NCBI RefSeq assembly: GCF_005503145.1
Contig: NZ_SCNV01000017.1
Span: 62,001-126,000 of the forward strand
Direction of reading: 5' to 3'
DNA: 64,000 nt
Source of the DNA: Burkholderia sp. 4M9327F10
Lineage (GTDB): Bacteria > Pseudomonadota > Gammaproteobacteria > Burkholderiales > Burkholderiaceae
Part shown: positions 8,676-17,253 of the stretch, piece by piece
Position numbering within the stretch: the first letter of the stretch is position 1
How the letters are laid out: each line of letters begins with the position of its first letter
Translations under genes and position numbers: made by a program
Notes under the pieces: model-generated
Seen by the model: only the letters and a program-made list of their open reading frames with translations
Told to the model about the DNA's origin: nothing
Database searches by the model: none

Positions 8676-8873
8676 CTATGCACGCGTCATCGCGTCCTGC
8701 AGCGCATCGAAGGCATAGGTCACGAGCTTGCCGTTTCCAAGGTGCACGGTTGTGCCTTGCGCGCTGATCTGCAGGACGGTGGCGTAACGGCCCCCGAACC
8801 GTAACCCTGTCCCACGCGGAATCTGGATCCTTGTGCCGACCATCAGGACCGGCGCGTCGTCGGGGCCGTTCAT
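8676..8873 (-). CDS. Small conserved hypothetical protein
   Basis: A 65-residue protein whose ATG (8871-8873) overlaps the stop of the DUF932 gene by one base; a GTG directly before it is the alternative. The sequence (VGTRIQIPRGTG, then GRYATVLQISAQGTTVHLG) suggests a small all-beta, SH3-like fold. It has no signal peptide. The tight coupling to DUF932 and the terminator behind it make it a real gene. Such short genes commonly accompany DUF932 in plasmids and integrative elements. Function unknown. Confidence 0.6.
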   Translation of the reverse strand: MNGPDDAPVLMVGTRIQIPRGTGLRFGGRYATVLQISAQGTTVHLGNGKLVTYAFDALQDAMTRA

Positions 8874-9841
8874 CACACGACGAGCCGCAGCGCTTCATCC
8901 CAGGCTTTCTGCTTGATGGCGGCGCCGGTGCCGAACCACGCGGCATCGCGCCGATGATCGTTGCTGCGCGCGCGGCGCTGATGATCGACAAACTCGGTGA
9001 TGCTGTTGAGCAGCCCCCACGCCGTGCCCGCAGCAGACGCCATCTCGGCGCCCCTGCCGCGACCGGCAAACAGATCCTGCACGGCCCGGACGGCACTGTC
9101 GTTGGTGGCCGGTACAGGGGTGTTGCCTCCCGTCGCCTGATAGGTCAGCACACGACGGAAGAAGGCTTCAGCGGCGGTGTCGTTGACCTTGCATTCGGAC
9201 AGCGCTTTCATGCGCGCCATAAATCCGTCCCAGCTGGAGATCGCGATGCCGAGCTGGCGTTTCACGGCCTGCGCATCGAACTGGCTACGGTGCGGGACCT
9301 TGACCGCGCCGGTGCTGTCACCCAGCGCGATGGCGAGCGTGTTGTTGCAGACCACGCGAACCGACGTGAACTGCGCGGTGGTCGCGAGTGTGCCGTCGCA
9401 TGCGGTTGCGAGCAGCAGATAGCCGTTGACCCTGTCACGCCCCTTAAGCGTCGCGCTCTGGCCGGTTTTTGCGAGTGCCCACAGTTTCTTGCCATCCTTG
9501 AGGACGCCGGCCGTTTCAAGTTCATAGCCGCCCGCTTCGGTGAGGTCCCGATAAAACTCGATGATTTCAGTGGGCTGTACCACCTGGAACCGGCGCGAGA
9601 CGACGGACAGCGGGGCTTTCGTATCCGAGCGATAAAGTACCTTCTGTTCGGGGAAGGCGTGGATCGAGCCCAGATTGGGGCCGTCACTGCCGGAGACAAA
9701 GCGCACTTCGGTTTCTTCGATGCGCCAGTTCATGCCGGCCTGCTGTGCCCAGACTTCGAGCGGTTGATGAGGGGCGAGCTGATTGCCCAGACCGTGCCAG
9801 GGCGTTTCGTTGGCGTAGGCCATGGTTTGTACGAGATGCAT
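8873..9841 (-). CDS. DUF932 / phage-plasmid-like protein (TIGR03299 type)
   Basis: A 322-residue protein starting at ATG 9841 behind a clear AAGGAG. It matches the DUF932 family of phages, plasmids and islands: the N-terminal TPWHGLG motif near residues 13-19, then PLSVVSRRFQVVQP, then TSVRVVCNNTLAIAL around residue 165. Family length is about 300-370, so it looks complete. The molecular role is not established; genes of this family usually sit with YqaJ-type recombinases and RadC-like genes, as here. The 65-residue gene is read on the same transcript. Confidence 0.85.
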   Translation of the reverse strand: MHLVQTMAYANETPWHGLGNQLAPHQPLEVWAQQAGMNWRIEETEVRFVSGSDGPNLGSIHAFPEQKVLYRSDTKAPLSVVSRRFQVVQPTEIIEFYRDLTEAGGYELETAGVLKDGKKLWALAKTGQSATLKGRDRVNGYLLLATACDGTLATTAQFTSVRVVCNNTLAIALGDSTGAVKVPHRSQFDAQAVKRQLGIAISSWDGFMARMKALSECKVNDTAAEAFFRRVLTYQATGGNTPVPATNDSAVRAVQDLFAGRGRGAEMASAAGTAWGLLNSITEFVDHQRRARSNDHRRDAAWFGTGAAIKQKAWDEALRLVV

Positions 9842-9875
9842 GAATCACTCCTTTGTGAAAAGACGAGCGCATAAA

Positions 9876-9893
9876 GCCCGGCCGGGACCGGGC
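9876..9893 (-). terminator. Hairpin terminator between zinc-ribbon gene and DUF932
   Basis: A 6-bp GC stem (gcccgg / ccgggc) with a 6-base loop, followed on the minus strand by TTTAT. It is short, and the T run is weak. Confidence 0.45.
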
Positions 9894-9989
9894 ACATGCG
9901 CGAGCGGTGAAATCAGGATGAGAGAATACGGAAGAGCCGGAGGGGGCGGACGGAGCCGCCAGGCGAAACGCTTGACGTGGAGTTCGAGT

Positions 9990-10358
9990 TCAGGCCTTAG
10001 CTGGGTGGCGGCTAAACGTGTGGCCGCATGCGAGGCAACGGTAGTTGTCGAGGACGTTGTTGTCGATAACTTCGCCGACGCTGGTGCCTGCCGCGCAGCC
10101 TGCGGCTCCGCCGAGGAGTCCGCCAATAACGGCGCCTGCGATCAGCCCGAAGACGGAGCCGACCGGGCCGCCGATCATGCCGGCGGTCGCGCCAATTTCT
10201 GCACCCGACATCGCGGCGGTTGCCGTGCCTGCCGCACCGGCGACCGCGCCGATTGCGCCGCCTGTTTTGCGGGCGGTGTTGCGGGTTTCAATGCGCGACG
10301 ACCGGCACCGGGGACATTCACCCGGGGTGCGATCGGCAAGAGACGTATCCGAGAACAT
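9990..10358 (-). CDS. Glycine-zipper protein between two zinc-ribbon halves
   Basis: A 122-residue protein with ATG 10358 and an AGGAAA six bases upstream. A CPRC pair lies near residue 16 and a CLAC pair near residue 109, so the two halves can form one zinc ribbon. Between them, residues ~32-95 are an unbroken run of Gly/Ala-rich small-residue repeats typical of a glycine zipper, which often inserts in membranes or packs as helical hairpins. There is no signal peptide. A degraded relative lies 190 bp upstream. This arrangement occurs in small Burkholderia proteins; its function is unknown. Confidence 0.7.
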   Translation of the reverse strand: MFSDTSLADRTPGECPRCRSSRIETRNTARKTGGAIGAVAGAAGTATAAMSGAEIGATAGMIGGPVGSVFGLIAGAVIGGLLGGAAGCAAGTSVGEVIDNNVLDNYRCLACGHTFSRHPAKA

Positions 10359-10550
10359 GTGGTTTCCTGGAAGTTAAGATCGTAAATGGATAGAGATCAA
10401 TCGAGCGATGACCGTTTGTCTGGCTCGTTGTAGTGATATATGTCCGACCGGATTTGGAATCCGGGATCATGTAGCGCAGACGTGGAAAACTCCCCGCCGT
10501 CCTGTAGGTAATCCGGATCGGATCAGGTCCTTCGGTCGAACGGAATCAAG

Positions 10551-10865
10551 TCAGCTGTGCTGCGCGCCGAAGGTGTGACCACATGAGATGCACCAGTTGC
10601 TAGCGAGCATGTTCTCGTTAATCACGGCACCGAGCGCGGAGCCAGCCGCATTGCCGGCGGCGCTGCCGGGCAGACCGGCAATCACTGCACTTTTGATACG
10701 GCCAAACAACGCGCCGAGCGGCCCACCGATCGCGCCAACTGCTGCGGCTTCGGCACCGGATAGCGCCATGGCGAACCGCCGGTCGCACCCGCGACACTGT
10801 CGATCGTGCTGCCGGCCGAACGGGCTACGTTGAAGGTGTCGATGCGGTTGAGCAAATCTTCAATC
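10551..10865 (-). pseudogene. Frameshifted paralogue of the zinc-ribbon/glycine-zipper gene
   Basis: The 72-residue frame 10551-10769 matches the second half of the neighbouring gene: a Gly/Ala zipper, then ENMLASNWCISCGHTFG with the C-terminal Cys pair. The first half continues in another frame (RIDTFNVARSAGSTIDSVAG, upstream to about 10865) and corresponds to RIETRNTARKTGG of the intact copy. The N-terminal Cys pair is gone. It is a tandem duplication in which one copy has decayed by frameshift and N-terminal loss. Confidence 0.65.
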
Positions 10866-10869
10866 CGGA

Positions 10870-12348
10870 GTTTCGCTAGTCGCTTGGGACGAGGCTGTTG
10901 CAATGGCCGGGTGTTATTGAAGCGTCTTGTCTTGATGCCGTCGCGAAAAAAGCACGGTTCGCTCCCGTAACTCCCCTCGCATTGACTCTGCGTGCAGTGA
11001 GATGGTGTCGATGAACTGGCTGACGACATCGCCTTCGTGGATTCTCCGCTTCCGGGACGACCTGTAGCTCTCGCTGGCAAGACCATCAGGGCGTGAACGC
11101 TTCGTAAACCGGTGTCGAGGCCAAGAATCCGTTACGGAAGATGGACTGGCTCACGATGTGTTTCCCGCGTACCCGGGATGGCGACCATCCCGGATGGGGA
11201 TGAGCCATACGTACAAATTGAATCTGGATTGCGATCACAGGCCATAGACAGAGGAGCAGCGTCGCTCTGGCCTACGGATTGGCGCTTGGCGCGGTGCGCA
11301 TTGGCGTAGATGGAGGCGTGAGAATCCAAAGAGCATATGTGCGGGTTTCCGTGTTTGGATCCGTCCTGTTTATAGAGGTCCGGTTTTTTACTGGCAGTCG
11401 CTCATCCTGCGCTTAATCCCGGTCGTTGTAAGTGAGGAGAATGGTTGCCGGATGGCAGGTCAAAAGCCATGCGGGCGACGTGGTTCCTCATGGCAACAGA
11501 GCGGTGTTGGTGACTTTGTCGGCGTGGGGTGCCTGTAGGTCAGGGCTGAAAGCGGGGATTATTGTGCATGTCATTCGGTCTGGGCGAATGTGCCGGCATC
11601 GTGGAGTCGAGTTCGCGCCATGCCGGGCTGTGTAAAAAGCTATTGGGTGATATGTGCAGAGTTCATGCACGAATGGTGCGCACAACTGACGCGGGCAGAA
11701 TGGTCCGTAACATCCGTCAGAAAACGTTCACTGGATGTCATTTTTGGATTCGTCTAACGTCCAAAGTTCGATCTTCAACTGTGTAGTTTCATGTCAAAAT
11801 TGTAAGTTATCCGAAATTAATTCGTATGTATAAGACTCAGCTTGAGTATGAACTTGGGCATAACTTGATACAGACATCGGGCGAGGTTTGAACGTACATA
11901 AACATGCTGCGACGGAAGGTGTGCTGCAGCAAACGAGAGCTGCTCACCCGCAGAACGGGGATCAAGAATGTGGACTTTCAGAGGGCAGAAGTGTTTGCCG
12001 CTAACCGACGTTACGCCGCACGGCCAGAGTTGGCAGGCCAGTACCAACAGTTTGCTATGCAGTGCTGCGTTCGCGGATTTCGCGCCGGCCTCGCAGACCG
12101 ACACGACGTCGACTCCACTGGCCGTGGCGAGCGTCTTCATGAACGATGAGAGGCTGGACCAGTCTGCGCTGACGATGGGAGATGGGTCAGTGCTGTCGAC
12201 CAATATTGGTAGCCTGTTGACGTCCGTTTCGTCACCTCACGGTGGCGCGGCAGCCGGTAGCAGTCTCGCTGTATCGTGACAGTGAATAGATAGAGGTTGA
12301 TGATTCAAATGGATAACCTCTTTCCTACTATGCCTTTCGGAATTTCTT
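10870..12348. other. Gene-poor region of the island
   Basis: Almost 1.5 kb without a gene I can support. Overlapping short frames exist on both strands around 11820-12280 (up to about 128 codons), but they conflict with each other, lack ribosome sites and resemble no family I know. A short coding-like tail on the plus strand near 11020-11090 may be a gene fragment. I read the region as decayed mobile DNA. Confidence 0.45.
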
Positions 12349-12654
12349 ATGCGCGTATCTATTGTTGCGTTGGTAGTCTGTTTTACTCTTGCGTCCTGCT
12401 ACACGCCAGAGCAAGCACAGCTTAGCTCTCTGATCAATGAGAAGGTGACGCTAGGAATGCCGATGTCGTCAGCAATAAAGGCACTTACGAATGAAGGGTT
12501 TGCTTGCGTCGGTAACACATCGACTGATTGCTCTCGTGTAAGGCAGCGCTTATTGCCATCCAGTTGTATCGAGCGAGTCCGATTGTACTCCGATAATAAT
12601 TCTAATTTGGTTGATAGGGTCGATGTTCCACCTATAGACTGCGCGGGGCTTTGA
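12349..12654 (+). CDS. Small lipoprotein, candidate immunity protein of orphan 1
   Basis: A 101-residue protein with an N-terminal hydrophobic segment and a lipobox, LASC, at residues 14-17, so mature Cys17 would be lipidated and the protein held in the envelope. The rest is small, with several Cys that could form disulfides, and loosely recalls the SmpA/BamE-like fold (LGMPMSSAIKALTNEGF). It stands 134 bp before the first orphan toxin-like gene, in the position that the Imm11-like gene has before the giant gene. I infer a periplasmic immunity function; nothing in the sequence proves it. Confidence 0.55.
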   Translation: MRVSIVALVVCFTLASCYTPEQAQLSSLINEKVTLGMPMSSAIKALTNEGFACVGNTSTDCSRVRQRLLPSSCIERVRLYSDNNSNLVDRVDVPPIDCAGL

Positions 12655-12788
12655 CCATTGCAACGTTACTGAAGCTGGCGGATGTGGGTGGGAATATGCC
12701 TAAATTCTAATATAAATATTTGTGCCTCTATCTTAAAATTTTCGTTAATTGTGTTTTTTGGGTTAATTTAAAATTATGGGGTCGTGAT

Positions 12789-14279
12789 ATGGCGAGCGGT
12801 AATTATTCTATATTGGAGGCGCAATTACCTCTCGTTGGCGGTGTTGCTGGACACGATCTATTGGTTTTGGTTGATCCGGATGGTAATGTCATCGGGGAGA
12901 TCGATGGATTGGCTACTGGATCAAATGGCCAGATCAAGCCAATCGGATATTTGCCTTCCGACAGGTTAATGACATACACTTATTCTCAGGCGATGTATTA
13001 CTCTCCGAATGAGGCTCAGGTTGTGTTGTCAAGTGGGTCCGAAGATGAAATTATGTCGCAGTGGAATGCCGCTGTGGCTGCGGCGAACGAAATCAATCAG
13101 TTAAATTTGCCATATCCGTTTATGGGTCTGGGATCAAATAGTAACTCTGTAGCATCCACACTCATAAATGCGATGGGATTGAGTGAGCCTTCGATGCCCG
13201 GAGGAGCGTCTATCTTACCGGGTGCGGGAACAATCCTCCTTTCACAGGCAGTAATACAGAATATCCAGCAAACATACGGCATAAGCAGTATCGTCGGGAG
13301 CGCCGGAAGTTTTTTAGAAGGAGTCGAAACGGATAACGGAGTTACGACAGCCACAGTAAAAAATGCTGATGGAAGCTATAGCGTATCTACGTTTTCCATT
13401 TCTCCTTCGGGGGACGGTTTGTCGACCCTAACGGGGTACAATGCCCAAAATGTCGTTCAGTTTGTCGAGATAAACGATGTAAGCGCAAGCGGACAGACTA
13501 GTGTAAGTGTTAGTGGGCAAGGTGCAGTAGTGGAGCAGAATGGCGCGGCGATCACTATTGCGCCGGGTAGTCAGGCTACCTTGGGCGGGGCGAATGACCT
13601 TATCAATCCTGGCGGTACCGATACGTTGACACTGGGTGCTAATAGCGCTTCAACAACTATAAGCATCGACAACTCGGGCAACGTTACAGTCCAAGATACG
13701 AGCAGCACAGACGGCGTATCAACTACGATTTCGCTCAACTCCACGGATGGAAGCGGCTCGCTCGCGGTAGGCGGTCAGTCAGTCCTGAATTTCGGTGCGG
13801 GTTCGAGCATCAATGTGGACGCGGGCAGTATCACGGTCGGGTCCACGCCGGCGACGGGCTGGACCGAAACCGCACAGTTGAGCCAGAGTGGTGCGCTCAC
13901 ACAGACTTTCGATTCGACTTCGTCTGGCGGCTCGATTGCGCTGACGTTCAGCGACACCCCAGGCAGTATTTCTGATACCGGCCCACAACTAACCGGCGCA
14001 ACACTTGGCGGTCAGTCGATTGACGTAAGTGGCATTTACTCGGACATCCAGTCGGCGGCGCAAACGGATGCACAAGGCGCTGCAGCGCAAACGGGTTCGT
14101 TGCTGACTGCCGATCAAAGCGCAATCCAGACAGCGCTTGCTACCGGTAACGTCTCATCGCTGCCCAGTGATCCGGAAGGCTGGCTGACCGGGCTGTCGTC
14201 TTTCCTGCGAAGGTTTCCGTCGCTCAAATTTATCTTGGGCTTCCTGCCCTCGTTAGTTCGAGATCATGGCGCAATTTAA
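12789..14279 (+). CDS. Orphan N-terminal toxin cassette 1 with shared hinge
   Basis: About 496 residues from ATG 12789; the reading frame opens earlier, at 12720. Residues ~1-170 form a distinct domain with AGHDLLVLVDPDG near the start and SNSNSVASTLINAMGL near residue 135. The spacing of His and this N/S motif recalls circularly permuted papain-like folds (LRAT/NlpC type), although the expected Cys would be Ser. From about residue 290 the protein matches the hinge shared with orphan 2 and the giant protein. It then ends in an unrelated basic tail (after TGLSSFL) and has neither RTX-like repeats nor a secretion signal. It cannot leave by type I secretion as it stands. Confidence 0.65.
   Translation: MASGNYSILEAQLPLVGGVAGHDLLVLVDPDGNVIGEIDGLATGSNGQIKPIGYLPSDRLMTYTYSQAMYYSPNEAQVVLSSGSEDEIMSQWNAAVAAANEINQLNLPYPFMGLGSNSNSVASTLINAMGLSEPSMPGGASILPGAGTILLSQAVIQNIQQTYGISSIVGSAGSFLEGVETDNGVTTATVKNADGSYSVSTFSISPSGDGLSTLTGYNAQNVVQFVEINDVSASGQTSVSVSGQGAVVEQNGAAITIAPGSQATLGGANDLINPGGTDTLTLGANSASTTISIDNSGNVTVQDTSSTDGVSTTISLNSTDGSGSLAVGGQSVLNFGAGSSINVDAGSITVGSTPATGWTETAQLSQSGALTQTFDSTSSGGSIALTFSDTPGSISDTGPQLTGATLGGQSIDVSGIYSDIQSAAQTDAQGAAAQTGSLLTADQSAIQTALATGNVSSLPSDPEGWLTGLSSFLRRFPSLKFILGFLPSLVRDHGAI
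13660..14210 (+). repeat. Hinge repeat, copy in orphan 1
   Basis: Encodes the conserved linker (NVTVQD, then GSLAVGG, then DPEGWLTGLSS). Bases 13702-13838 are identical to 16099-16235 (137 bp by eye); the rest has diverged. It is the most diverged of the three copies relative to the giant gene. Confidence 0.85.
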
Positions 14280-15144
14280 GAAGAAAAGTAAGATGAACGC
14301 GATAATTTACCGCATATGGTTTAGGTTGGGCTTCGGTTTGACCTTCGTGCTGTGTTTGGTTTCGTTTGCCTCAGCCACCACAAGTGATTGCTCTCCTGAT
14401 GCGCCGCGTTACGCACCGCACGCGATAACTGGTGAGACTTGCCCGGACATAGGCAGAATGGGATCGACTAAACTCGCCATTCCCCGGCACTACATATTGG
14501 GTCCAGATTTCGCATATGACGGAGTCGACATATGGAATGCGGAGTCTTATAGGAATCGGCCGAAAAAACAGTCATTCGATTTGCAGATAAGGTATTTTTC
14601 GATTCGAATTCGTCTGAATAATTTCAAACCCGTTGAGAATGAACGAGATTTGGCAGATTTCGATCAATCGGAAAGGTCTGTAGTGGCTTTGCCACGCAAA
14701 GATAATCAGTGGATTTTTGTTCAGTTTAACTATCCATCACTATTCAAAAAAGAGGGCAAGCCGGTTGACATGCGAAGCGCCCTGCGGAGATTCACGCAAA
14801 ACGAATTCAGCATGGGCAAAGTGACTTTTATTAGGAAGTCGGATGTTGACGGCCTGGCGCATTATATTTCGCCTATTCAGTCGTCCGCCGAAACGATTCA
14901 AGGAGAAGTGAACGAGGTATTTTATGATGAGCAATCTAATCGCACGCTAATTACGTGTGAAAATTCGCTCAGACACATCCCTCCCCACGATCCCTTGTCA
15001 TTTTGTCATCATTACTTCTATACGCCAACCGGTGATGTCTCAATAGAGGTTGGAAATATCCGTGACAAGCAATATTACCTTTCTCGCTGGAAGGAAATTG
15101 AGAAGGGAGTTCTATCGGAATTTTATTCATTTATTGTTCAGTGA
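14266..15144 (+). CDS. Exported hypothetical, candidate immunity protein of orphan 2
   Basis: A 292-residue protein. ATG 14266 overlaps the end of orphan 1; ATG 14293 gives a more usual signal peptide (hydrophobic core FGLTFVLCLVSF, cleavage after ASA). The mature part has about six Cys and mixed alpha/beta composition, with no family I can name. Periplasmic immunity proteins of the Tli4/Tai kind have a similar size and make-up. The gene is AT-richer than its neighbours. It ends 29 bp before orphan 2, matching the immunity-before-toxin order seen at the giant gene. The role is inferred from this placement. Confidence 0.55.
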   Translation: MAQFKKKSKMNAIIYRIWFRLGFGLTFVLCLVSFASATTSDCSPDAPRYAPHAITGETCPDIGRMGSTKLAIPRHYILGPDFAYDGVDIWNAESYRNRPKKQSFDLQIRYFSIRIRLNNFKPVENERDLADFDQSERSVVALPRKDNQWIFVQFNYPSLFKKEGKPVDMRSALRRFTQNEFSMGKVTFIRKSDVDGLAHYISPIQSSAETIQGEVNEVFYDEQSNRTLITCENSLRHIPPHDPLSFCHHYFYTPTGDVSIEVGNIRDKQYYLSRWKEIEKGVLSEFYSFIVQ

Positions 15145-15173
15145 GAGATAAATATCTATAACTGGGGCTAGAT

Positions 15174-16829
15174 ATGCCAAATGCTTTAACTGCAGCGCAA
15201 CTGCAAGGTTACCTTAGTCAGCTTGCGGAGACGTCGCCTGGGAGCTCGAACTTTGAATCAGTTGTAAACGGGGTTTATTCTCAGCTTTCCCAGCAGGGCT
15301 ATGGTTATGCCAACCTTGCTGCCGGGTTGGTTACCTGTTCCACCTTGTCCGGCAACGTGGCCCAGAATTTCATGGCCAATTATGCAAGTTCGCAAGGTGT
15401 CGCTTTGTCGAGTAGTCAGATTCAGAAGATTGAACTGGATATGGCGAATGCCTATGTGAACACGTTATTGCAAATGGCAAGCGCCCCCAACGGTGATGGT
15501 ACCGTCAGCACGGATATTACTTATCAACAGGCAGCGCAGTTTCATAGTGCTGTATTTACCAGTGACGGACTGTCCGCAAACGCATGGACACTTTATGCGC
15601 CCGGGCAGGTGCTGGATTCGCAAAGCATGCAGGCGTTGTGGGTACAGATCATCAGCCCGGACCCAGCAACTAGCAACCTCGGTTCTGCCGAGCTGTATTC
15701 AGCCATGAGTTTCATCGGTGGTGTTGGAACTCCGGATGCGCCGGCAAATCTCTCGGACGATTCCATTACCGCAGCAAACTGGACAAACAACGTTACGGTG
15801 GCTGGCCTGACGAGTGTTTTCTCTGGGAGTAATGCTTGCTCCATTGGCTCGATCACCGTAGACGACCAGTATGGAGAAGGGATCACAACGCAGGTTGGTG
15901 ACGACTCGGGAACAAACGGTAGCTACGCCATTTCAAGCATGGGGAGCAGTGACTATCTCCAAGGTACAGACGCATCGCTAACGCTTTCCAACGCTAGCTT
16001 GACGTTGGGAAGCGATACCGGCACTGCCCTGACGGTGAGCAACGTCAGTGGCAGTATCAACGTCGACAACTCGGGTAATGTCACGGTCCAGGATACGGGC
16101 AGCACAGACGGCGTATCAACTACGATTTCGCTCAACTCCACGGATGGAAGCGGCTCGCTCGCGGTAGGCGGTCAGTCAGTCCTGAATTTCGGTGCGGGTT
16201 CGAGCATCAATGTGGACGCGGGCAGTATCACGGTCAGCTCCGCGCCAGCGACAGGCTGGACCGAAAGCGCACAGTTGAGCCAGAGTGGTGCACTCACGCA
16301 GACTTTTGATTCGACTACATCTGGCGGCTCGATTGCGCTGACGTTCAGCGACGACCCAGGCAGTATTTCTGGCGCCGCACCTCAACTGACCAGCGCAACA
16401 CTTGACGGTCAGGCAATTGATTTAAGCGGCATTTATTCGGACATCCAGTCAAACGCGCAAACCAGTGCGCAGGACGCTGCAACGCAAACGGGTTTGTTGC
16501 TCACAAATGATCAGAGCGCGATCCAGACGGCGCTGGCTACGGGTGACTTGTCGTCATTACCTGGTGATCCGGAAGGCTGGCTGACAGGACTTTCGTCGCT
16601 TCTGGACAGCGCATCGACGGACATGAGCCAGTCTGGCTCGATCTTCTCAGATCTGGAGATAGACTCGAATACTGGCAATGTCGTCGCATTCGTGCCACCG
16701 GCCGGCCAGGATGCCGATCCTCCTCCCGGCTATGACTACGATCCAGGCTTGCTGACTGTTCCCGGCGACTGGAAGATTTCCTCAACAAGTACCTATCTCA
16801 AGCGTGGAAAAGACTACACAGTCCTTTAG
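15174..16829 (+). CDS. Orphan N-terminal toxin cassette 2 with shared hinge
   Basis: A 551-residue protein. Residues 1-~170 (LTAAQLQGYLSQLAETSPGS to about YSAMSFIGG) form a helical domain unlike those of orphan 1 and the giant protein, and I do not recognise it. Residues ~300-525 are the shared hinge, including a 375-bp stretch nearly identical to the giant gene. Similarity continues to the GYDYDPGL and VPGDW motifs and then stops. The protein closes with 20 residues of unrelated sequence, exactly where the giant protein runs on into its repeat region. It is therefore a displaced N-terminal half without a secretion signal. Confidence 0.7.
   Translation: MPNALTAAQLQGYLSQLAETSPGSSNFESVVNGVYSQLSQQGYGYANLAAGLVTCSTLSGNVAQNFMANYASSQGVALSSSQIQKIELDMANAYVNTLLQMASAPNGDGTVSTDITYQQAAQFHSAVFTSDGLSANAWTLYAPGQVLDSQSMQALWVQIISPDPATSNLGSAELYSAMSFIGGVGTPDAPANLSDDSITAANWTNNVTVAGLTSVFSGSNACSIGSITVDDQYGEGITTQVGDDSGTNGSYAISSMGSSDYLQGTDASLTLSNASLTLGSDTGTALTVSNVSGSINVDNSGNVTVQDTGSTDGVSTTISLNSTDGSGSLAVGGQSVLNFGAGSSINVDAGSITVSSAPATGWTESAQLSQSGALTQTFDSTTSGGSIALTFSDDPGSISGAAPQLTSATLDGQAIDLSGIYSDIQSNAQTSAQDAATQTGLLLTNDQSAIQTALATGDLSSLPGDPEGWLTGLSSLLDSASTDMSQSGSIFSDLEIDSNTGNVVAFVPPAGQDADPPPGYDYDPGLLTVPGDWKISSTSTYLKRGKDYTVL
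16055..16604 (+). repeat. Hinge repeat, copy in orphan 2
   Basis: Bases 16099-16235 are identical to orphan 1 (13702-13838). Bases 16230-16604 match the giant gene at 21084-21458 with only two differences that I can find. The copy is thus a mosaic of its two neighbours, as recombination or gene conversion would leave it. Confidence 0.9.
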
Positions 16830-17253
16830 GGACTAGCGATTGAGAAAACCGCTTAGCGACTACTGAAATTTTCTTGACTCGAAATTCAAGGTATGTCTTC
16901 GGCGTATCGATGAAACGTAAGCGATTTGTGGCCATCTCCATGCGTTCGATAAAGGCTCCGGACTGCGTTGTACGTTGGGTACTCTAAGCTTTTGTTTCCG
17001 AGCAATTGAGACGAGTCGGCTGCTTCCGAATGTATGGGTGAGGAAACAATGATCGCAACGCGCTTTGGGCAATTTTTTCGATGAAATACCTACCGCACAG
17101 GGCCGAGGAGAGGCGACTCCCAAGAGAGATAGTCGTCATCGCGTAGTATGGTTGGGAAATTCGGGTGTACTAGACCGATACCCAAAGTCCGTTACAAAGC
17201 TGAGCCGGTTCAAGGTCCAGTTTTGCGGAGGAACGCAGCTTAATGAGGATCTG
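16830..17253. other. Non-coding stretch between orphan 2 and DUF4261 gene
   Basis: About 420 bp with no convincing gene. The frame of the following gene stays open back to 17065, but that extension has no ribosome site and a composition unlike the domain after it. The stretch may hold a promoter for the immunity genes or the scar of a cassette exchange. Confidence 0.45.

Noticed and set aside
8831..9874. Plus-strand frame of 347 codons
   Set aside because: Antisense shadow of the DUF932 gene, which has a clear start, ribosome site and family motifs.
11817..12279. Overlapping frames on both strands, up to 128 codons
   Set aside because: Conflicting strands, no ribosome site and no family resemblance. 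Left as part of a gene-poor stretch.
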